Source: CAZXFG01 sp964640515 (lineage in GTDB: Bacteria; Patescibacteriota; Patescibacteriia; Magasanikbacterales; GWA2-37-8). From it: a stretch of 17,798 nucleotides of DNA. Positions 1 through 5,940 of this stretch are shown in pieces. A model generated the notes under the pieces. It was not told the DNA's origin. It was given only the letters and a program-made list of their open reading frames with translations, and made no database searches. Position 1 is the stretch's first letter. Each line of letters opens with the position of its first letter. The stretch covers positions 1 to 17,798 of the forward strand of contig CAZXFG010000009.1 of the NCBI GenBank assembly GCA_964640515.1. Direction: 5' to 3'. A program made the position numbers and the translations under genes.

Positions 1-65
1 GATAATTTGTTGCATCCTGCCCCTGTTAAAATAAGGGCTACCAGTAAAATGAGTATTTTATTCAT
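1..65 (-). CDS. Lipoprotein, N-terminal fragment (runs off the window)
   Basis: An ATG at 65 on the minus strand opens a frame that continues past the window edge, so only 21 codons are visible. They read as a lipoprotein signal peptide: short basic start (MNK), hydrophobic core ILILLVALIL, then TGAGC with Cys18 as the probable lipidated residue. The lipobox (G-A-G-C before cleavage) is less canonical than L-A-G-C but acceptable. The mature protein would be anchored to the outer face of the cytoplasmic membrane. No SD precedes the ATG. An extended -10 (TGCTATAAT) lies about 50 bp upstream. The function of the mature part cannot be seen. Confidence 0.7.
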   Translation of the reverse strand, partial: MNKILILLVALILTGAGCNKL

Positions 66-112
66 GGTTTTTTATTATTTAATATCATCTGGGATTTTAT
101 CACAATAATTAT

Positions 113-121
113 ATTATAGCA
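113..121 (-). promoter_or_regulatory. Extended -10 promoter of the lipoprotein gene
   Basis: On the minus strand TGCTATAAT is a perfect extended -10 (TATAAT at 118-113). No good -35 lies 17 bp upstream. Start would be near 106, giving a ~40-nt leader. It sits in an AT-rich inverted repeat (ATAGCAAAATAATT and its complement, about 116-140) just after the tRNA 3' end, which could also help define that end. Confidence 0.45.
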
Positions 122-139
122 AAATAATTATTTTCGCTA

Positions 140-214
140 TGGTAGCCCCAACGAGAATCGAACTCGTATTGCCTCATTGAAAGCGAGGCGTCCTAACCAT
201 TAGACGATGGGGCC
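140..214 (-). tRNA. tRNA-Glu (anticodon TTC)
   Basis: The minus strand gives a 75-nt cloverleaf. The acceptor stem is GGCCCCA with TGGGGCT (G1-U72 wobble). The D arm contains TCTAATGGTTAGGA. The anticodon stem CCTCG/TGAGG encloses CTTTCAA with anticodon TTC. The T arm is ACGAG/CTCGT with TTCGATT. The 3' CCA is genomically encoded (complement TGG at 140-142), with discriminator A. It is transcribed alone from its own promoter, with a predicted leader of only a few nucleotides. Confidence 0.95.
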
Positions 215-226
215 ATATTGCCCAGA

Positions 227-255
227 ATAATATCAAAAAAAAGTAGGAAAGTCAA
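227..255 (-). promoter_or_regulatory. Promoter of tRNA-Glu
   Basis: On the minus strand a -35 TTGACT (255-250) and a -10 TATTAT (232-227) are separated by exactly 17 bp. Predicted start is about 220, six bases before the mature tRNA 5' end. The -35 lies in a 15-bp tandem duplication, so a second TTGACT sits 15 bp further upstream. Confidence 0.7.
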
Positions 256-274
256 GAATAGGAAAGTCAAGAAT
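245..274. repeat. Perfect 15-bp tandem duplication
   Basis: The unit AGGAAAGTCAAGAAT occurs twice with no gap (245-259 and 260-274). It carries the -35 hexamer of the tRNA-Glu promoter, so that element is duplicated. Confidence 0.9.
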
Positions 275-284
275 GGTAGATAAA

Positions 285-310
285 CAAAAAACCCTCCCTA
301 GCGGGAGAGT
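285..310 (-). terminator. Rho-independent terminator after hup
   Basis: On the minus strand ACTCTCCC-gcta-GGGAGGGT forms an 8-bp stem with one mismatch, followed by a T-rich run (TTTTTTGTTT). It separates hup from tRNA-Glu. Read on the plus strand it is also followed by Ts, so it may work both ways. Confidence 0.75.
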
Positions 311-328
311 TTTGTTTTTCTGCTAAAT

Positions 329-350
329 TATAAGCGAAGCTTGAAATTAC
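329..350. repeat. Left half of an inverted repeat flanking hup
   Basis: TATAAGCGAAGCTTGAA followed by ATTAC is repeated in inverse orientation at 870-891 with one mismatch over 22 bp. Between this and the hup stop are two small hairpins: TGC/GCA around 351-363 and AAGAAAAT/ATTTTCTT at 389-407. Confidence 0.75.
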
Positions 351-427
351 TGCCTGCGAAGCAGCAATTGGCGTCAGGTCTCGCAAATAAGAAAATTTCA
401 TTTTCTTGTTTGACTCAACCTTAGAAA

Positions 428-709
428 TTATGAAGATTTTAAGGTATCTTTCAGCGCTTTGCCGGCTTTGAATTTCGGAACTTTCACGGCTGGGATTTGA
501 ATCTTTTGAGTAGGATTCTGCGGATTGACGCCAGTGCGGGCGGCGCGAGTCTTAACGCTGAACGCGCCAAAACCGGTCAACACTACCTCATCGCCTTTTT
601 TCAAGGTGGCCATCACCAATTCTACGAAAGCGTTTAACATATCCTCACCCTCACGCTTGGAGATATTTAGTTTTTCCGCCAGAGCCTGCGCTAGATCTGC
701 TTTATTCAT
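428..709 (-). CDS. hup: HU family DNA-binding protein
   Basis: A 93-residue histone-like protein of full HU length. It starts MNKADLAQALAEKL, the usual helical N-terminus. The core LTGFGAFSVKTRAARTG leads into the DNA-binding beta arm with GVNPQNP, then the C-terminal helix VPKFKAGKALKDTL. HU dimers bend and compact the chromosome with little sequence specificity. The start is supported by a G-rich SD (GGGGGTGAG) four bases before the ATG. It has its own extended -10 promoter (about 782-790) and terminator (285-310), so it is probably monocistronic although rny lies upstream on the same strand. HU and IHF subunits are hard to separate by eye. A lone HU homodimer is the simplest reading. Confidence 0.95.
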   Translation of the reverse strand: MNKADLAQALAEKLNISKREGEDMLNAFVELVMATLKKGDEVVLTGFGAFSVKTRAARTGVNPQNPTQKIQIPAVKVPKFKAGKALKDTLKSS

Positions 710-781
710 AATCTCACCCCCTTCCTCTTGTTTTTGTTTGATATCATAGATGGTTATTTATCTCTAAATATAACCAAGGAG

Positions 782-790
782 ATTATATCA
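782..790 (-). promoter_or_regulatory. Extended -10 promoter of hup
   Basis: Minus strand TGATATAAT is a TGn extended -10 with perfect TATAAT. No recognisable -35 at 17 bp. Predicted start is about 775, leaving a ~65-nt leader before the SD. Confidence 0.6.
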
Positions 791-869
791 TATCCAATTT
801 TTTTGGCTATAGTTACTAGAGTTGAGACCAAAAAAAGAAATTTTATTTATTTTTTTGGCGAAACTCGCC

Positions 870-891
870 GTAACTTCAAGCTTCGCTTATA
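870..891. repeat. Right half of an inverted repeat flanking hup
   Basis: Inverse copy of 329-350 (21 of 22 bases). It lies just after the rny stop inside a larger hairpin, where GGCGA-aact-CGCC is flanked by TTTTGGC and GCCAAAA. On the minus strand this is followed by As rather than Ts, so it is not a classical terminator. Confidence 0.7.
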
Positions 892-903
892 GGTGGCCAA
901 AAT

Positions 904-2433
904 CTAGCGGGCGTATTCCATTATGCGGGTTTCACGGATGATGGTGACGCGGATTTCACCGGGATATTGTAACTCTTGTTCAATCTTATGAGCGATATCT
1001 TTGGCCAGTTGCACGGCGGCATAATCATCAATCTCGTTCGGTCTGACAAAAATACGCACTTCGCGGCCGGCTTGGATGGCATAGACTTTATCAATGCCCG
1101 GAAAGCTGGAGGCGGTTTTTTCCAGTTCTTCCAAACGAGCCACAAACTGTTCGTAAGAATCTTTACGCGCGCCAATGCGGGCGCCGGAAATAGCGTCAGC
1201 CGCTTTGACGATAGTAGCGTAGATATTATAGGGACGGTCTAGATGATGAGTAAGAGCGGCTTGGGCGATATCTTCATCCATGTTGAATTTTTTGAGTAAA
1301 GCATGGCCAATCTCCGGATGAGAGCCTTGGGTTTCCTGGTCTACGGATTTACCGATGTCATGAAAGAAGCCGCATTTTTTGGTTTTGGCCGCGTCCACTC
1401 CCAACTCGGAAGCGATTAAACCGGCCAAGTGTCCGACTTCCATGGAATGGTTTAAAATGTTCTGACCATAACTGGTACGGTATTTTAGACGGCCGACAAT
1501 GCTGACTAATTTAGGGTCAATGCCTGTGATACCCATTTTATAGAGGGCTTCTTCGCCGGCTTTTTTAATGTCTATGGCCAAATCTTGTTTGGCTTTTTCA
1601 ATGAATTCTTCAATGCGAGCCGGTTGAATGCGTCCATCAGCCATTAATTTTTCCAAGGCTAATTTAGCCACTTGGCGGCGGATGGGGGAGAAACCGGAAA
1701 TCATGATGGCCTCCGGAGTCTCATCAATAATCAATTCACAACCGGTTAATTTTTCAATGGTTTTGATGTTACGGCCTTCTTTACCGATGATGCGGCCCTT
1801 CATTTCTTCACTGGGCAAGTTGACGATGGAAGAAGTGGTTTCCGCGGCATGAGAAGAAGCGCAACGCTGAATGGCATCCACCACGATTTCTCTCGCTTTA
1901 TTTTCAAAAGTCTCGCCGTTTTCTTTATCCAGCTTCATCATGCGGCCCAATAATTCGTCTTTGCTTTCTTGCTCCACTATAGTGAGCAATTCGTTTTTAG
2001 CCGTTTCACGATTCAAACCGGAAATGCTTTGCAGTTTTTCCACCTCTTGGACGCGCAATTGTTCAATTTCTTGTTTAATCTGGGTCACGCGTTCCACTTT
2101 TTCCTGCAATTTGTGCTGTTGTTCTTGAAACTCCAACAATTTTTGGTCAAACATATTTTCCCGTCGTTCCAGTCGCTGTTGAGCGTTGTGCACTTCTTGG
2201 CGCAATTGTCTTTCCTCGCGCTTGGCTTCGTCCAAGACTTTTACCGCTTTTTCCTTGGCTTGTAAGATAAATTCCTGTTGTTTGGCTTTAGCTTCAATCA
2301 ACATTTTTTCCGCTTTAGCCTCAATGGAGTTGGACTGGGCTTGGGCAATTTTTTTACGCAAAAAATAGCCGGCCAGGAAAGCGGCGCCTGCGGCCAGCAA
2401 GATGCCGGCAATGATAATAATAGTATCGTACAT
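904..2433 (-). CDS. rny: Ribonuclease Y
   Basis: A 509-residue membrane-anchored endoribonuclease that starts bulk mRNA decay in bacteria lacking RNase E. An N-terminal membrane helix (about residues 4-25) is followed by a long charged Gln/Glu/Lys coiled coil (about 30-160). A KH RNA-binding domain has the GKEG loop at 217-220, and an HD hydrolase domain has the metal-binding His358-Asp359 pair (FFHDIGK). Length matches the family. The ATG at 2433 is preferred because GAGGA lies five bases upstream. A TTG at 2445 in the same frame would lie within that SD. The gene has a consensus promoter right after truB and a ~205-nt leader ending in a hairpin that hides the SD, which suggests post-transcriptional control. 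Confidence 0.95.
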   Translation of the reverse strand: MYDTIIIIAGILLAAGAAFLAGYFLRKKIAQAQSNSIEAKAEKMLIEAKAKQQEFILQAKEKAVKVLDEAKREERQLRQEVHNAQQRLERRENMFDQKLLEFQEQQHKLQEKVERVTQIKQEIEQLRVQEVEKLQSISGLNRETAKNELLTIVEQESKDELLGRMMKLDKENGETFENKAREIVVDAIQRCASSHAAETTSSIVNLPSEEMKGRIIGKEGRNIKTIEKLTGCELIIDETPEAIMISGFSPIRRQVAKLALEKLMADGRIQPARIEEFIEKAKQDLAIDIKKAGEEALYKMGITGIDPKLVSIVGRLKYRTSYGQNILNHSMEVGHLAGLIASELGVDAAKTKKCGFFHDIGKSVDQETQGSHPEIGHALLKKFNMDEDIAQAALTHHLDRPYNIYATIVKAADAISGARIGARKDSYEQFVARLEELEKTASSFPGIDKVYAIQAGREVRIFVRPNEIDDYAAVQLAKDIAHKIEQELQYPGEIRVTIIRETRIMEYAR

Positions 2434-2438
2434 AAAAA

Positions 2439-2457
2439 TCCTCAAAGATTTTGAGGA
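2439..2457 (-). promoter_or_regulatory. Hairpin sequestering the rny SD
   Basis: On the minus strand TCCTCAAA-atc-TTTGAGGA is a perfect 8-bp stem with a 3-base loop. The SD GAGGA is in the 3' arm, five bases from the ATG. The stem is followed by TTTTT, so it also resembles a weak terminator. Formation should block ribosome loading. Confidence 0.6.
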
Positions 2458-2644
2458 CGGCGCTAAGAAGAAATTCGGAAACTAAAAACTAGGCCCAAGC
2501 TTGGCCGAAAATTCGTCTTTATTTCCAAATATTTGATGCATAATTATTAGAGCTTCTGATACGGTCTTTTGGCTTAATACACGCAAACTTCTTAATGTGT
2601 CCGTCCGCAGAATCGGTTTATTTAGTTAAATTTTAAGCACCAGT

Positions 2645-2673
2645 AATATATCACAAAAGGGGAGCTCTGTCAA
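2645..2673 (-). promoter_or_regulatory. Consensus sigma-70 promoter of rny
   Basis: Minus strand -35 TTGACA (2673-2668, perfect) and -10 TATATT (2650-2645, 5/6) are 17 bp apart. The -35 begins immediately after the truB TGA stop. Predicted start is about 2638, giving a ~205-nt leader (2638-2434). The leader contains a further stem around GGCC/GGCC near 2493-2507. Confidence 0.8.
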
Positions 2674-3381
2674 TCAGGCCAATTTTTGGGCATTTTTGAG
2701 TTCATAGGGTCCGATGGCCGTGCGGACGAGTCCTTGGCAGTAGGCGCCAATGCCGAGTTTTTGCCCTAGGTCATGGGCTAAAGAACGGATATATGTGCCG
2801 GTTGAACACTGTACTTCTATTTTTAAAATCGGCCAGGAATATTCTAAAATTTTGAGATTATATATTTCAATTTCTGATGGCTGGCGTTCTACGGTTTTAC
2901 CCTGCCTCGCCAGTTTATACAGTCTTTGCCCGTGTATTTTTTTAGCTGAAAACATGGGCGGGATTTGATTTTGTTTGCCGATGAAATTTTTTAACACTTC
3001 CTTAATGTCATTCTGAGTGCAACGAAGAATCCCTTTATGTCTGGAGTTTAAGGGATCCTTCGCTTCGTTCAGGATGACAGTTGGAGTAATTTTTCCGGTC
3101 ACATCATAAGTATCAGAAGTGGCACCGAGTTCTACGGTGGCGATATATGTTTTGGGAAGTTTTTTAAATTCATCTAATTTTTTGGTGGCTTCGCGTCCGA
3201 CGCCGACAATAAGCAAGCCTGTGGCAAAAGGGTCTAAAGTACCAGCATGCCCGACTTTGATTTTTTTATCGTCATTCTGAGCGGAGCGAAGAATCCCTTT
3301 TCGTATAAATCCAACCACATCAAAACTAGTCCAGCCAACTGGTTTGTTTATAAGTAAAAATTGTGGGTTTTTTTCGTTCAT
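2674..3381 (-). CDS. truB: tRNA pseudouridine(55) synthase with two repeat-derived insertions
   Basis: A 235-residue TruB, which converts U55 to pseudouridine in the T-loop of tRNAs. Recognisable parts are LLINKPVGWTSFDV, the catalytic loop VGHAGTLDP with Asp50 as nucleophile, the KTY segment, IPPMFSAKKIHGQRLYKLAR, and CSTGTYIRSLAHDLG. The standalone PUA domain is absent or minimal, as in short TruBs. Compared with E. coli TruB from memory, there is extra sequence at residues 28-37 (KGILRSAQND) and 102-125 (VILNEAKDPL through GILRCTQND). Both are translations of the palindromic repeat family found between genes here. Neither breaks the frame nor touches catalytic motifs. The ATG follows a plausible promoter (TTGAAT-17-TACTCT) by about 11 bases and has no SD. 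Confidence 0.95.
   Translation of the reverse strand: MNEKNPQFLLINKPVGWTSFDVVGFIRKGILRSAQNDDKKIKVGHAGTLDPFATGLLIVGVGREATKKLDEFKKLPKTYIATVELGATSDTYDVTGKITPTVILNEAKDPLNSRHKGILRCTQNDIKEVLKNFIGKQNQIPPMFSAKKIHGQRLYKLARQGKTVERQPSEIEIYNLKILEYSWPILKIEVQCSTGTYIRSLAHDLGQKLGIGAYCQGLVRTAIGPYELKNAQKLA
3006..3079. repeat. Type A palindromic element inside truB
   Basis: The arms TGTCATTCTGAGTGCAACGA (3006 onward) and the inverse ending AGGATGACA (3079) match over about 32 bp with roughly seven mismatches. The loop is about 10 bases. Bases 3007-3078 make exactly 24 codons in the truB frame. The same family occurs intergenically at 14507-14606. Confidence 0.85.
3271..3300. repeat. Half-copy (single arm) of the type A element inside truB
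   Basis: GTCATTCTGAGCGGAGCGAA and the following GAATCCCTTT match one arm of the type A palindrome, with no facing arm. It is exactly 10 codons, in the same reading frame as the matching arm of the full copy: KGILRSAQND here, KGILRCTQND there. Confidence 0.85.
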
Positions 3382-3392
3382 ATAGCGCCTAT

Positions 3393-3421
3393 AGAGTACA
3401 ACGGATGGGTTGAAAATTCAA
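3393..3421 (-). promoter_or_regulatory. Probable truB promoter
   Basis: Minus strand TTGAAT (3421-3416) and TACTCT (3398-3393) with a 17-bp spacer. Predicted start is about 3387-3392, so the truB leader is very short and has no SD. Confidence 0.45.
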
Positions 3422-3432
3422 GCGGAACAGGT

Positions 3433-3461
3433 TTGACTTCTCTCTCTCTTTCTGGTAGGAT
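3433..3461 (+). promoter_or_regulatory. Possible promoter of the candidate ncRNA
   Basis: Plus strand TTGACT (3433-3438), 17-bp spacer of mainly CT repeats, and TAGGAT (3456-3461, 4/6). It would start an RNA near 3468. Confidence 0.4.
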
Positions 3462-3467
3462 TCGGGC

Positions 3468-3650
3468 AAATTATCGTTGTCTTTTGAAAAACTAACACGC
3501 GTATCGGGCAAGGAGGGTGTGTGACATCAGTCACACTGGCTGACATCATGCCCCGATGTCAGCCCCCTCAATATTTTCCATCTTTTTCAAGGTAGAAAGT
3601 ACAGAGGGAAAGAAAAGTCAATTTTGCCTATAAAATTGACTTTTTTTATT
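3468..3650 (+). ncRNA. Candidate structured RNA between truB and infB
   Basis: No ORF of note lies here, but the plus strand folds well. An outer helix pairs TTTTGAAAAA (3482-3491) with TTTTTCAAGG (3583-3592). Inside it is a compact three-way junction: P1 GAGGG (3513-3517) with CCCTC (3565-3569); P2 GTGTGAC with GTCACAC (3519-3536); P3 GGCTGACATC with GATGTCAGCC (3538-3564). Single T linkers separate P1/P2 and P2/P3. The P3 loop TGCCC can pair with upstream GGGCA (3506-3510) as a pseudoknot. A terminator-like hairpin follows at 3616-3654. Length (~183 nt) and an internal bubble recall 6S RNA, but no 6S, SRP, RNase P, tmRNA or known riboswitch core was recognised. It could instead be two palindromic repeats side by side. 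Confidence 0.45.
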
Positions 3651-3654
3651 TTTT
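3616..3654 (+). terminator. Strong terminator-like inverted repeat overlapping the infB promoter
   Basis: AGTCAATTTT (3616-3625) and AAAATTGACT (3632-3641) form a perfect 10-bp stem around GCCTAT, followed by seven Ts, A and six Ts. It would end the candidate RNA upstream. The right arm contains the -35 TTGACT of the infB promoter and the T-run is the promoter spacer, so it might instead, or also, act as an operator. Confidence 0.6.
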
Positions 3655-3664
3655 CCTATATAAT
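3636..3664 (+). promoter_or_regulatory. infB promoter
   Basis: TTGACT (3636-3641), exactly 17 bp, then perfect TATAAT (3659-3664). Start near 3671 gives a ~60-nt leader that includes the mini-hairpin at 3693-3714. Confidence 0.75.
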
Positions 3665-3692
3665 TCAAGCACAAAATTGATAGATTAATAAG

Positions 3693-3718
3693 ATTCCGGC
3701 TCGGGGGCCGGAATGACA
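3693..3718. repeat. Mini-hairpin repeat (ATTCCGGC..GCCGGAATGAC)
   Basis: ATTCCGGC (3693-3700) and GCCGGAAT (3707-3714) form an 8-bp stem followed by GACA. The same plan (ATTCCCGC..GCGGGAATGACA) recurs at 16881-16904. It lies in the infB leader, 14 bases from the ATG. Confidence 0.7.
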
Positions 3719-3731
3719 ATGATGTAATCTC

Positions 3732-5744
3732 ATGAATGTTTCTGATTTAGCGCGACAATTAAAGATACATCCGCAAAAGCTCTTGCAGGTTCTGCCAGAG
3801 TTTGGTTTTGATATTGGAGCGAGAGCGGTAAAAATTGATGACCGAGTGGCCACGCAGATTCAGCGAGCTTGGCGTCGCATTAAGGTAGTGTTGGAAGAAC
3901 GCGAAAAACAAGAAAAAGAGAAACAAAAATTATTAGAAAAAGAACAACGCCAGAGTAGCGGCGCTTCAGTGGTGATTCCGAACAAGCTGACCGTGCGTGA
4001 ATTGGCTGATCGTTTGAGCATCCCGACCAACAAGCTGATTTTAGAATTAATGAAAAACGGCATCTTGGCCACGCAGAATGAAAATATTGACCATGACACA
4101 GCCATGATTATGGCCGAAGATCTGGGTTTTACAGTAGTGGCCGAGGAAGCTAAGCCCGAAGAAACCAATACGCATGTGGAAGGTTTAGAGCAAGCTTTGT
4201 CTGAAAATGCGATTACCATTCGTCCGCCGGTGATTGTGGTGATGGGTCATGTGGACCATGGAAAAACAAAATTGCTTGATGCCATTCGCAGTACTGATGT
4301 GGTGGCCACCGAAGCCGGCGGTATCACCCAGCACATTGGCGCTTACCAAGTAATCTGGACCAATCCCAAGAGTAAAGAGAAAAGACCTTTGACTTTCATT
4401 GATACCCCGGGCCATGAGGCCTTTACGGTCATGCGCAGTCGTGGCGCCAAAGTGGCTGATATCGCTATTCTGGTGGTGGCGGCTGATGATGGCGTAAAGC
4501 CACAGACTTTGGAAGCCATTAACATCGCGAAGGCCGCCAAGTTGCCAATAGTGGTGGCGATTAATAAGATTGATAAAGAAGGGGCCGATGTGCAAAGAGT
4601 GCGCACCGAGCTGTCTCAATACGGTGTGATTACCGATGAATGGGGCGGAGATACTCCGATGGTGGAAATTTCGGCCAAACAAAAAATGAATATAGATAAA
4701 TTATTGGATACTTTGCTTTTAGTGTCTGATATTCATGAAAACGCCATCAAAGCCGACCCTGATCGGGCGGCCGCCGGCACGGTGATTGAAGCGCATGTGG
4801 ATAAAGGCGAGGGACCGGTAGCCACTATTTTGGTGCAGACCGGAACTTTGCGCGCCAATGATCCATTGGTGGTGAACGGAGAAATTTATGGCAAAGTGCG
4901 GGCGATGAGAAATTATCGCGGAGAGAATATCCCCAGCGCTCCGCCCAGTTGTCCGGTGCGTGTTTTGGGTTTTAAGGTGGCGCCGCAGGTGGGCGATGTG
5001 ATGGATGTGAGTAAATTCGGCAGTTCTGAAAAAATTGATGTGAAATATAAACGGTCGCAACAGAGTGGCGCGGAAAGGCATGTCGCGAATGTCGCGCAGA
5101 ACCAGGATGAAAATGACGCTAAGAAAATTTTGAATGTGGTAATCAAAGCGGACACCTTGGGATCGTTGGAAGCGATTATCGCTTCTCTGGAAAAAATCAA
5201 AAACGAAGAAGCCGAAGTGTGCGTGGTAGGAAAAGGATTGGGGAATATTACAGCTGATGATGTGGCTTCGGCTGATACAGCTAAGGCCTTGCTGATCGCG
5301 TTTAGTGTTTTTACCACTCCGGTGGCGCAAGAAATGATTCAGAATACCGGCGTGCGTTTTTCCTCGTATCGCGTTATTTACGATTTGTTGGATTTTATAA
5401 AAGAAGAATTGGAAAAAACTTTGAATCCGACCGTAACCGTGATTGAATTGGGTAATTTTAAAGTGATTCAGATTTTCCGTTCGGATAAAAAAATGATGAT
5501 TTTGGGTGGACGGGTGGAATCCGGTAAACTGGAGAAAGATGCCAAAGTGCGGGTGAAAAGGGAAGGAAATATCGTGGGCTATGGCAAATTGACCAAATTA
5601 CAATCCTCCAAACAAGAAGTAAATGAAATACCGCAAGGCACGGAAGGCGGGGTGCAGTTTGAAGGAAAGGTGAAAGTGGAAGAAGGGGATGTGCTTGAGG
5701 CTTACAAAGAAGAGACTAAAGCGAAAAAATTAGTTTTGAACTAA
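3732..5744 (+). CDS. infB: Translation initiation factor IF-2
   Basis: A 670-residue GTPase that delivers initiator tRNA to the 30S subunit and promotes subunit joining. Two IF2_N-type modules lie at the start: residues 2-37 (VSDLARQLKIHPQKLLQVLP) and 85-135 (LTVRELADRLSIPTNKLILE), joined by a Glu/Lys/Gln-rich linker. The G domain has GHVDHGKT at 172-179 (G1), DTPGHEAF from 224 (G3) and NKID at 278-281 (G4). Then come the beta-barrel domain II (IEAHVDKGEGPVATILVQ), domain III (VVIKADTLGSLEAI, GKGLGNITADDV) and the C-terminal fMet-tRNA-binding domain with FRSDKKMMILGGRVESG. Shorter than E. coli IF-2 (890 aa) because the N-terminal extension is compact. The ATG has no clear SD. Confidence 0.97.
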   Translation: MNVSDLARQLKIHPQKLLQVLPEFGFDIGARAVKIDDRVATQIQRAWRRIKVVLEEREKQEKEKQKLLEKEQRQSSGASVVIPNKLTVRELADRLSIPTNKLILELMKNGILATQNENIDHDTAMIMAEDLGFTVVAEEAKPEETNTHVEGLEQALSENAITIRPPVIVVMGHVDHGKTKLLDAIRSTDVVATEAGGITQHIGAYQVIWTNPKSKEKRPLTFIDTPGHEAFTVMRSRGAKVADIAILVVAADDGVKPQTLEAINIAKAAKLPIVVAINKIDKEGADVQRVRTELSQYGVITDEWGGDTPMVEISAKQKMNIDKLLDTLLLVSDIHENAIKADPDRAAAGTVIEAHVDKGEGPVATILVQTGTLRANDPLVVNGEIYGKVRAMRNYRGENIPSAPPSCPVRVLGFKVAPQVGDVMDVSKFGSSEKIDVKYKRSQQSGAERHVANVAQNQDENDAKKILNVVIKADTLGSLEAIIASLEKIKNEEAEVCVVGKGLGNITADDVASADTAKALLIAFSVFTTPVAQEMIQNTGVRFSSYRVIYDLLDFIKEELEKTLNPTVTVIELGNFKVIQIFRSDKKMMILGGRVESGKLEKDAKVRVKREGNIVGYGKLTKLQSSKQEVNEIPQGTEGGVQFEGKVKVEEGDVLEAYKEETKAKKLVLN

Positions 5745-5749
5745 ATTTA

Positions 5750-5918
5750 GTAAAAATATATTATTCTTTCGCTCCTTGTGCTTCGCTTTAGAAAAATTGG
5801 GTAATTTTATTTAACGCAAAATGTAAAAGACAGAAAGTCGCATTACATTTTGCTATAAAATTACTCCAATTTATAGCTAAAGCTACGCAGTGTCGCTCAA
5901 GAACAATATATTTTTTAC
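5750..5918. repeat. Long nested imperfect hairpin between infB and proS
   Basis: A ~169-bp inverted repeat. The outer arm GTAAAAATATATT pairs with AATATATTTTTTAC; the middle arm TAATTTTAT pairs with ATAAAATTA; the inner arm CAAAATGTAA (5817-5826) pairs with TTACATTTTG (5843-5852). The right arm has GCTATAAAATT then AAGCTACGCAGTG, also found in order in the element at 16191-16356. It fills the infB-proS gap. A T-box leader was considered and not supported. Confidence 0.75.
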
Positions 5919-5940
5919 CTCAATTTAATACAAGTTATAT

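Noticed and set aside
3006..3079. truB as a pseudogene disrupted by repeats
   Set aside because: The frame is intact, catalytic Asp50 and C-terminal motifs are present, and the inserts are multiples of three.
3468..3650. Assignment of the infB-upstream RNA as 6S RNA
   Set aside because: Only length and bubble topology agree; no conserved 6S sequence was recognised, so it is left as a candidate of unknown class.
3665..3853. Minus-strand ORF opposite the start of infB
   Set aside because: It is a shadow of infB and a mini-hairpin repeat, with no SD or family resemblance.
5750..5940. T-box leader for proS in the infB-proS gap
   Set aside because: No AGGUGGNA-type T-box sequence or specifier loop was found. 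The structure is one nested hairpin shared with an unrelated locus (16191-16356).
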